Below are positions 58,457-64,000 of a stretch of 64,000 nt of DNA, piece after piece. The notes beneath the pieces are model-generated. The model ran no database searches. It was not told the origin of the DNA and saw nothing but the letters and a program-made list of their open reading frames with translations. Position numbers and translations under genes: made by a program. The DNA is taken from NCBI RefSeq assembly GCF_002176815.1, contig NZ_CP021648.1:682001-746000 (forward strand), written 5' to 3'. Position 1 is the first letter of the stretch. The number at the start of each line of letters is the position of its first letter. This DNA is from Acidovorax sp. T1. GTDB taxonomy: Bacteria > Pseudomonadota > Gammaproteobacteria > Burkholderiales > Burkholderiaceae_C.

Positions 58457-59524
58457 CTACATCAGCGGCGCCTGCACCCCAGGCACCAGTGTCGGCATGG
58501 CACCGGCCGACACCCGGTTGCGCCCCGCTGCCTTGGCCTGGTAAAGCGCGGCGTCGGCGGCATTGGTCCAGGCGCGCAGGCCGTCGTGGCGGTGGTCGGC
58601 CGCTGCCACGCCCAGGCTGCTGCTGAAGCGCAGGGTGGGCAGGTCGTGCAGCTGCAGGGCCTGCACCTGTTCGCGGATGCGCTGGGCCACCACCATGGCA
58701 TCGTCCAGGCGCATGCCGCGCAGCACGATGGCAAATTCGTCGCCGCCGTAGCGGCCTGCGCAGTCGGTGGCGCGCACGTTGCTCAGCACGATGCGCGCCA
58801 GCGCGCGCAGCACTTCGTCGCCCACGGTGTGGCCATGCTGGTCGTTGATCTGCTTGAAATGGTCAATGTCCAGCATCACCAGGCAGGCGGGCTCGCCGGT
58901 GGCGTGGTGGCGGCGCAGCGTGGCTTCGGCCTGCTCCTGCCAGTGACCGCGGCCACACAGGCCGGTGAGGGCGTCGATGCGCCCTAGCGCGTCGAGCTGC
59001 TGGTTTTGCTGCGACACCTTGCGGATCAGGCGGTAGCTCACCACGCTGACCGACAGCGTGTGCAGCGCCATCACGGGCAGGCACGCAATGATCACCGGCA
59101 TGGATGTCTCTGGCGCCCAGTGCAAGCCGGTCAAGGCCGCACTGGCCGCCGCCGCGCCCGCCATACCGGGCGGCGAGCGCGCCCACAGGCCGCGGATGCC
59201 GGTGGTGATCTTGTCCACCATGGTCAGGGTGAGCAGCAACACGCTGGGCAGCAAATTGAAGTGCATCAGCGGCACCAGAGACGCCACCAGCGCTGAATCG
59301 GCCAGCAGGTTGCGAATTTCTGCGCGGTAGGGATCGGCGCTGCGGCGGCTCAACTGGTAGGCCACATGGGGCCAGACCAAGGCGATCAGCGCCAGGTAAA
59401 GCCAGCCCGGCAGGCTGGCCTGGCGTTCCCACAGTACCACGCCCACCACCACGCTGCCGAGCCCCATGCCCAGCACGCGCAGGGGGTAGACCCGGCGATG
59501 GAGTTGGCGTTTGGCATCGGACAT
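58457..59524 (-). CDS. MASE2-GGDEF diguanylate cyclase
   Basis: A 355-residue inner-membrane enzyme making cyclic di-GMP. The N-terminal MASE2 region (RRVYPLRVLGMGLGSVVVGVVLWER and further helices to about residue 180) resembles DgcC/AdrA. The GGDEF domain (about 195-345) has an intact active site RYGGDEFAIVLR and an inhibitory I-site RxxD (RATD) five residues upstream, so it is predicted active and product-inhibited. ATG 59524 starts MSDAKRQ, and upstream in-frame codons are not conserved. It is convergent with the histidine kinase gene. Confidence 0.92.
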   Translation of the reverse strand: MSDAKRQLHRRVYPLRVLGMGLGSVVVGVVLWERQASLPGWLYLALIALVWPHVAYQLSRRSADPYRAEIRNLLADSALVASLVPLMHFNLLPSVLLLTLTMVDKITTGIRGLWARSPPGMAGAAAASAALTGLHWAPETSMPVIIACLPVMALHTLSVSVVSYRLIRKVSQQNQQLDALGRIDALTGLCGRGHWQEQAEATLRRHHATGEPACLVMLDIDHFKQINDQHGHTVGDEVLRALARIVLSNVRATDCAGRYGGDEFAIVLRGMRLDDAMVVAQRIREQVQALQLHDLPTLRFSSSLGVAAADHRHDGLRAWTNAADAALYQAKAAGRNRVSAGAMPTLVPGVQAPLM

Positions 59525-59648
59525 GGTGGAGCGGTCAGGGGTTGCCGCCACTTTGGCGCGGCGTGCTGGGCGCAACAGGGGCGGGAATTCGTTACGAAAG
59601 CCTACATGAACGGCACCGCCAGCGCCAGCCATCAATGTCCATGGCATG

Positions 59649-59993
59649 TCATCCCGGCATGGGGCCGTGGCCCGTTGCGGCTTCCAGGTGTTGCAGGCGC
59701 TGGCGCAGTTGTGCCACTTCTTCGATCAGGTCAGCCGTGAGGGCGGCGAGCTCGGGGTCGGCGTCGAAGGTGGTTTCCAGCTGGGCCAGCCGGCGCGCGC
59801 GCACCACGGTGGCGCTGGCAAAGCGCCAGTGGCCGCCCAGGCTGTCGGCCTGCAGCAGACCGGCCTCCAGCCGTTCGCTGACCCAGCCCGGCGCCACGTG
59901 GCAGATGCGTGCCAGGTCCTCCAGGGAAAACAGGGCGGTGTCGTCCAGCAGTTCGCCCGGCTGCACGTTGGGGGTGTTGTGGGCAGTTGTCAT
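59649..59993 (-). CDS. cbpM: CbpA-modulator (CbpM), MerR-like
   Basis: A 114-residue protein. The N-terminal MerR-like helix-turn-helix (FSLEDLARICHVAPGWVSERLEAGLL) is followed by a long C-terminal helix (LEEVAQLRQRLQHLEAA region), the layout of CbpM, which binds the J domain of CbpA and inhibits it. The ATG lies two bases after the cbpA stop, so it is translated with cbpA. Confidence 0.88.
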   Translation of the reverse strand: MTTAHNTPNVQPGELLDDTALFSLEDLARICHVAPGWVSERLEAGLLQADSLGGHWRFASATVVRARRLAQLETTFDADPELAALTADLIEEVAQLRQRLQHLEAATGHGPMPG

Positions 59994-59995
59994 GG

Positions 59996-60991
59996 TCAGG
60001 CTCCCTGGGTGGCGCGCGGGTCGAAGCGGGGAAAGGCCTTGGCTATCGCGGTGTAGGCGGCGCGCTCGGCGTCGCTGTGGGCCGGCGGCAGGGCGACGCT
60101 CAGTTCCAAGTACAGGTCTCCTGGCGTGGCGGCGGGAATGCCCCGGCCCTTCAGGCGCAGCTTGCGCGCGGATTTCCAGTGTGCTGGCACGGTCACCTCC
60201 AGGGCGCCGGCGGGGGTGTGCACCTCGATGACGGCGCCCAGTTCGGCCTCCCAGGGGGCCACGGCCACGGGTTGGTAGACATCGCGGTCGATGGCGCGCC
60301 AGCGGGGGTCGGGTTTGAATTGCACCTCCAGGAACAGGTCGCCCGCAGGGGCGCCGCCCGTGCCGGGGCTGCCCTGGCCCGTCAGGCGGATGAGCTGCCC
60401 TTCGCGCACACCCTTCGGTATCTTGACCTGCAGGTTGCGTTGTTCGTGCACCATGCGGCCCGCGTCGTCGAGCCGGGCACCACGCAGCGTCAGGCTGCGC
60501 TCGGCGCCCTGGTAGGCGTCCAGCAGATCGAGCTCGATCCTGGCGTGGTGGTCGTTGCCGCGCGATGGCTGCGGTGTCCCACCCCATTCGGCATCCCGTG
60601 GCGCTTCACGGTATTGGCTTTGGGCACGCTGGGCGCGCGCATGGCGGCCAAAAAGCTGCTCGAAGAAGTCACTGAATTCGCCGTCGGGCCCACCGGCGGT
60701 GCCGGCCCCGTCGGAGAACTCGAAGCCGGCGTCCCAGTTGGGTGGCGGTCGGAAATCCTGCCCCGGGCGGTGTGGCGCCTGGCGGCCCAGCGCGTCGTAG
60801 GCTTCGCGCTTTTCGGGATCGGAGAGCACGGCGTTGGCCTCGTTCACCTCGGCCATGCGGGCTGCGGCGTCGGCTTCCTTGCTCACGTCGGGGTGGTATT
60901 TGCGCGCCAGCTTGCGGTAGGCCTTCTTGATGTCATCGGCGGTGGCCGTTTTGCTGACACCCAGCACCTGGTAGTAGTCCTTGAATTCCAT
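59996..60991 (-). CDS. cbpA: DnaJ-family curved-DNA-binding co-chaperone
   Basis: A 331-residue class II J-protein. The J domain (1-70) is MEFKDYYQVLGVSKTATADDIKKAYRKLARKYHPDVSKE with the HPD motif that stimulates DnaK. A Gly/Phe-containing linker follows, then two C-terminal beta domains (ARIELDLLDAYQGAERSLTL; LQVKIPKGVREGQLIRLTGQG). No zinc-finger domain, which separates it from DnaJ. GAAGGAAA precedes the ATG. It forms an operon with cbpM. Confidence 0.95.
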   Translation of the reverse strand: MEFKDYYQVLGVSKTATADDIKKAYRKLARKYHPDVSKEADAAARMAEVNEANAVLSDPEKREAYDALGRQAPHRPGQDFRPPPNWDAGFEFSDGAGTAGGPDGEFSDFFEQLFGRHARAQRAQSQYREAPRDAEWGGTPQPSRGNDHHARIELDLLDAYQGAERSLTLRGARLDDAGRMVHEQRNLQVKIPKGVREGQLIRLTGQGSPGTGGAPAGDLFLEVQFKPDPRWRAIDRDVYQPVAVAPWEAELGAVIEVHTPAGALEVTVPAHWKSARKLRLKGRGIPAATPGDLYLELSVALPPAHSDAERAAYTAIAKAFPRFDPRATQGA

Positions 60992-61033
60992 GCGGCGTTT
61001 CCTTCGCGGTGGGGCTGCGCGGGGCAGTTGCTG

Positions 61034-61094
61034 GGAGGCTGTCGGACTTGGAGCGTCGATTTGCAGCCGACGATTTCCAAGTCCGACAGCCTCC
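61034..61094. repeat. Long perfect inverted repeat upstream of cbpA
   Basis: 19-bp perfect arms GGAGGCTGTCGGACTTGGA (61034-61052) and its complement (61076-61094), with an inner stem CGTCG/CGACG in the 23-bp loop. No T-run. It lies in the 206-bp gap between cbpA and lrp and looks like a REP/BIME-type element. Confidence 0.75.
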
Positions 61095-61174
61095 TATGGC
61101 TACTGTATGCCCCGGGCTGGCGCCGTGGCAATCCGGGGCGCTTGCCGCAGGTGGCATGCGTTCGGATTACTTCA

Positions 61175-61230
61175 AAAATGATAGCTGAAAGTGCTTGTCA
61201 GGTAAGCGCTAGCGGTATTTTTGTTTCAAA
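61175..61230. repeat. Interspersed repeat copy R15, forming the lrp 3' end
   Basis: AAAATGATAGCTGAAAGTGCTTGTCAGGTAAGCGCTAGCGGTATTTTTG layout. It provides the last about ten codons and the stop of the Lrp-family gene. Confidence 0.7.
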
Positions 61231-61686
61231 TTTTGCACGGCGGGTGGCAAAAAAGGCTTTGACATTGCGCACATTGGCATCGCCCGTGAACAGGCGCTGC
61301 GACAGCGCCAGGTAGCCCGGCATGTCGCGCGTGTGCACCACCAGCATGAAATCCGGCCCCGGCGACACGCGCCAGCACTGTTGCACGCAGTCGTCGGCCA
61401 CGGCGCGGGCTTCGAACGCATCCAGCCATTCGCCGCCCTGGCGGTCCAGCGTCACCTCCACCATGGCCGACAGCCCGTGGCCCTGCAGCGCCGCCAGCCG
61501 GTCGGGTTGCAGCAGGGCAACCTGGCGCTCGATCAGCCCGGCATCGTGCAGGCGCTTGACCCGCCGCAGGCAGGTGGGCGGCGACACATGCACCTGCTGC
61601 GCGAGCGACTGGTTGCTCTGCGCGGCGTCGGTTTGCAGAAGGTTGAGCAGCTGCAGGTCTGTGGCATCTAGCAATATTTGTTCCAT
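61198..61686 (-). CDS. Lrp/AsnC-family transcriptional regulator
   Basis: A 162-residue regulator. The helix-turn-helix (about 10-60) has DLQLLNLLQTDAAQSNQSLAQQVHVSPPTCLRRVKRL, and the RAM/ligand domain follows (AMVEVTLD...CWRVSPGPDFMLVVHTRDMPGY). The last residues KFETKIPLALT are encoded by repeat R15, a repeat-derived C-terminal tail. ATG 61686 is chosen, with a second in-frame ATG at 61716 lying inside the operator. It is divergent from glmS across 138 bp with a strong inverted operator, suggesting autoregulation and possible control of glmS. Confidence 0.9.
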   Translation of the reverse strand: MEQILLDATDLQLLNLLQTDAAQSNQSLAQQVHVSPPTCLRRVKRLHDAGLIERQVALLQPDRLAALQGHGLSAMVEVTLDRQGGEWLDAFEARAVADDCVQQCWRVSPGPDFMLVVHTRDMPGYLALSQRLFTGDANVRNVKAFFATRRAKFETKIPLALT

Positions 61687-61700
61687 GCATTGATTAGAAA

Positions 61701-61744
61701 TGAATTTAAATTTCATTCATAACGACTGGTGAAATTTAAGTTCA
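61701..61744. promoter_or_regulatory. Large inverted operator between lrp and glmS
   Basis: TGAATTTAAATTTCAT (61701-61716) and GTGAAATTTAAGTTCA (61729-61744) are a 16-bp inverted repeat with two mismatches and a 12-bp spacer. Each half is itself nearly palindromic and AT-rich, as expected for Lrp-type sites. Confidence 0.6.
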
Positions 61745-61775
61745 AATCTTTGCAAATATCAATCGAATATTTTTC

Positions 61776-61790
61776 GGTAGGCTGCCTACC
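61776..61790 (+). promoter_or_regulatory. Hairpin in the glmS upstream region
   Basis: GGTAGG-CTG-CCTACC is a perfect 6-bp stem 34 bases before the glmS ATG. It may be a leader hairpin or operator. No glmS ribozyme is expected in this group and none is seen. Confidence 0.4.
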
Positions 61791-61824
61791 ATCGCCCCAT
61801 CTTTTTCCAATTGAGGCAACCACC

Positions 61825-63810
61825 ATGTGCGGCATCGTCGGCGCGGTCTCCACGCGCAACATCGTTCCCATCCTCGTCCAGGGCCTGCAGCGGCTCGAAT
61901 ACCGGGGCTATGACTCGTGCGGCGTGGCCGTGCATGCCGCCAGTCTGGATGCCACGCGCCATGGCACGGCAGACGGTGGGCTGCAGCGCGCCCGCAGCAC
62001 CGCCCGTGTGGCCGAGCTGCTGGAACAGGTGCAGGCCGACCACCTGGAAGGCGCCACCGGCATTGCCCATACCCGCTGGGCCACGCACGGCGCGCCAGCG
62101 GTGCACAACGCCCATCCCCATTTCAGCCACGGCACGGGCAGCGACGCCGCTGCCGGTCCGGCGCTGCCGGGCCAGCCAGCTGAAAGCGACCCGGCGCGGC
62201 CGGGCCGCGTGGCCCTGGTGCACAACGGCATCATCGAAAACCACGAAGAGCTGCGTGCCGCCCTGCAGGCGCGCGGCTATGTGTTTGTGAGCCAGACCGA
62301 CACCGAAGTCATTGCGCACCTGGTGGACAGCCATTACAGCGGCGACCTGTTCGACGCCGTGCGGGCCGCCATCGCCGAACTGCATGGTGCCTACGCCATT
62401 GCCGTGATCCACAAGGACGAGCCCCACCGCGTGGTGGGCGCGCGTGCGGGTTCGCCGCTGATCCTGGGTGTGGGCAAGGATGCTGCCGAAGGGGCTGCGG
62501 CGCCGCGCGAGCATTTCCTGGCCAGCGACGCCATGGCCCTGGCGGGCGTCACCGACCAGATCGTGTACCTCGAAGAAGGCGATCTGGTGGATTTGCAACT
62601 GGGCCGCTACTGGATCGTTGGCAAAGACGGCGCGGCGTTGACGCCGACGCAACGCCCCGTGCGCACCGTGCAGGCGCACAGCGGCGCGGCCGAGCTGGGG
62701 CCGTATCGCCACTACATGCAAAAGGAAATCTTCGAGCAGCCGCGCGCCATCGCCGACACGCTCGAAGGCGTCGCCGGCATCGTGCCCGAGCTGTTTGACG
62801 GCGCCGGCCTGCATGGCGAGCCGGGCGCCGCCGCCTGGCGCGTGTTCAAGGAGATCGACAGCGTGCTCATCCTGGCCTGCGGCACCAGCTATTACAGCGG
62901 CTGCGCGGCCAAATACTGGCTGGAGGAAATTGCCGGCATTCCCACCCAGGTGGAAGTGGCCAGCGAATACCGCTACCGCACCAGCGTGCCCAACCCGCGC
63001 ACGCTGGTCGTCACCATCAGCCAAAGTGGCGAAACCGCCGACACCCTGGCCGCGCTGCGCCACGCGCAAAGCCTGGGCATGCAGCACACGCTGACCATTT
63101 GCAACGTGGCCACCAGCGCCATGGTGCGCGAATGCAAGCTGGCCTACATCACCCGCGCGGGGGTCGAGATCGGCGTGGCCAGCACCAAGGCCTTCACCAC
63201 GCAGCTGGCAGGCCTGTTCTTGCTGACGCTGGCGCTGGCCCAATCCAAAGGCCGCCTGAGCGAGGAGCAGGAAGCCGCCCACCTCAAGGCCATGCGCCAC
63301 CTGCCCGTGGCCCTGCAGGCCGTGCTGGCGCTCGAACCCCAGATCATCAGCTGGGCCGAAGACTTTGCCCGCATGGAAAACGCCTTGTTCCTGGGCCGTG
63401 GGTTGCACTACCCCATCGCGCTCGAAGGCGCCTTGAAGCTCAAGGAAATCAGCTACATCCACGCCGAGGCCTATCCGGCGGGCGAGCTCAAGCACGGCCC
63501 CCTGGCCTTGGTGACCAGCGCCATGCCGGTGGTGACCGTGGCGCCCAACGACGCGCTGCTGGAAAAGCTCAAAAGCAACATGCAGGAAGTGCGCGCGCGC
63601 GGCGGCGTGCTGTATGTGCTGGCGGACGCCGACACCCACATCGAAAGCAGCGAAGGCATCCACGTCATCCGCATGCCCGAGCACTACGGCCACCTCAGCC
63701 CGTTGTTGCATGTGGTGCCGCTGCAGCTGCTGGCGTATCACACGGCCTGCGCGCTCGGCACCGATGTGGACAAACCCAGAAACCTGGCCAAGTCGGTTAC
63801 GGTGGAGTAA
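61825..63810 (+). CDS. glmS: glutamine-fructose-6-phosphate aminotransferase (isomerizing)
   Basis: A 661-residue enzyme that makes glucosamine-6-phosphate from fructose-6-phosphate and glutamine. The glutaminase domain begins MCGIVGAV with catalytic Cys2 (after Met removal) and contains HTRWATHG and [12 protein letters not shown]. Two SIS domains follow ([37 protein letters not shown]), ending in [13 protein letters not shown]. It is about 40-50 residues longer than typical GlmS. One insertion at about 102-128 ([20 protein letters not shown]) lies directly before the conserved [11 protein letters not shown] strand. ATG 61825 is dictated by the N-terminal Cys. Confidence 0.96.
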   Translation: MCGIVGAVSTRNIVPILVQGLQRLEYRGYDSCGVAVHAASLDATRHGTADGGLQRARSTARVAELLEQVQADHLEGATGIAHTRWATHGAPAVHNAHPHFSHGTGSDAAAGPALPGQPAESDPARPGRVALVHNGIIENHEELRAALQARGYVFVSQTDTEVIAHLVDSHYSGDLFDAVRAAIAELHGAYAIAVIHKDEPHRVVGARAGSPLILGVGKDAAEGAAAPREHFLASDAMALAGVTDQIVYLEEGDLVDLQLGRYWIVGKDGAALTPTQRPVRTVQAHSGAAELGPYRHYMQKEIFEQPRAIADTLEGVAGIVPELFDGAGLHGEPGAAAWRVFKEIDSVLILACGTSYYSGCAAKYWLEEIAGIPTQVEVASEYRYRTSVPNPRTLVVTISQSGETADTLAALRHAQSLGMQHTLTICNVATSAMVRECKLAYITRAGVEIGVASTKAFTTQLAGLFLLTLALAQSKGRLSEEQEAAHLKAMRHLPVALQAVLALEPQIISWAEDFARMENALFLGRGLHYPIALEGALKLKEISYIHAEAYPAGELKHGPLALVTSAMPVVTVAPNDALLEKLKSNMQEVRARGGVLYVLADADTHIESSEGIHVIRMPEHYGHLSPLLHVVPLQLLAYHTACALGTDVDKPRNLAKSVTVE

Positions 63811-64000
63811 TGATCAGAAAATGGTCCAGCATGTGGAAGTGGTCTTCAAAGAACTCTTCCTCCATCGCGGCCAGCTTTGCCACAGCAACCCACTCCACCT
63901 GCATGGCGTCGTCATCGGCCCGCACGGCCGGAAACGGCGCATCGCCCAGGTCGAAGTAATGCGCATGCGTGATGGTGCGTCCGCGCTGGCTGCGGTCGGG
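63797..64000 (-). CDS. Nudix hydrolase C-terminus, NadM-like (partial)
   Basis: Reading the minus strand from the window edge gives 67 codons ending at TAA (63797-63799), overlapping the glmS 3' end by 14 bases. The peptide contains [19 protein letters not shown] and [13 protein letters not shown], matching the C-terminal part of bifunctional NMN adenylyltransferase/Nudix (NadM-type) proteins of NAD metabolism. The Nudix box itself would lie beyond the window, so the call rests on the tail only. Convergent with glmS. Confidence 0.7.
   Translation of the reverse strand, partial: PDRSQRGRTITHAHYFDLGDAPFPAVRADDDAMQVEWVAVAKLAAMEEEFFEDHFHMLDHFLIITPP

Noticed and set aside
61687..61824. glmS ribozyme in the glmS leader
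   Set aside because: The 138-bp region is too short and shows an Lrp-type operator instead. The ribozyme is a feature of Gram-positive bacteria.
61786..63741. 651-codon antisense open frame within glmS
   Set aside because: Shadow of glmS for the same reasons.

Overview
The window is high-GC, densely coded chromosomal DNA. Gene content and protein sequences fit a Burkholderiales betaproteobacterium of the Comamonadaceae, closest in feel to Acidovorax. Pointers are the rplM-rpsI-erpA-anmK-M23 peptidase-tyrS block, an S-adenosylhomocysteine riboswitch before ahcY-tlyA-metF, a Bug/TctC solute-binding protein, and many short interspersed palindromic repeats. The family assignment is inference from remembered protein families, not from a search. 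I see no rRNA or tRNA gene, CRISPR array, prophage or complete insertion sequence.

Layout. 0-7 kb: an SDR enzyme, an acyl-CoA dehydrogenase, then an AT-rich promoter/operator before mhpF-mhpE (acetaldehyde dehydrogenase and 4-hydroxy-2-oxovalerate aldolase), an MHS transporter and an IclR regulator. 7-11 kb: DUF421 protein, YchJ-like protein, HAD phosphatase, DUF4197 protein and an AMP-forming acyl-CoA ligase. 11-20 kb: an AraC regulator divergent from a leucine/isovalerate (liu) cluster made of both methylcrotonyl-CoA carboxylase subunits, methylglutaconyl-CoA hydratase and HMG-CoA lyase, mixed with a DUF4126 protein, a GhrA-type reductase and a broken DinB remnant. 20-21 kb: three small overlapping genes. 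21-28 kb: an acetate-linked block (cNMP/CBS/DUF294 protein plus a DEDDh exonuclease, convergent with yjcH-actP) and a 557-residue MHS transporter. 28-36 kb: a frameshifted porin and a giant tandem UvrA-like protein.

36-46 kb: PPK2 behind a candidate PhoB box, a Bug-type binding protein, a HAD-IIB hydrolase and prfC, then the riboswitch-controlled methyl-cycle operon and RlpA. 46-53 kb: rlmJ, rplM-rpsI, erpA, anmK, an M23 peptidase and tyrS. 53-64 kb: LysR/DUF2917 pair, a BLUF photosensor divergent from a Crp/Fnr regulator, glmU with an orphan histidine kinase, a MASE2-GGDEF cyclase, cbpA-cbpM, an Lrp regulator divergent from glmS, and the 3' end of a NadM-like gene at the right edge.

The most unusual signal is a family of about 15 interspersed palindromic repeats of roughly 50 bp. 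At least eight lie inside or across coding regions, all in frame, supplying linkers, loops, a start codon and a C-terminal tail. Other standouts are two in-frame REP-like insertions in uvrA, a duplicated liuD start whose four differences are all synonymous, a one-base deletion in an A-run of the porin gene, a triple Pho-box-like array before ppk2, and a large inverted operator shared by lrp and glmS.
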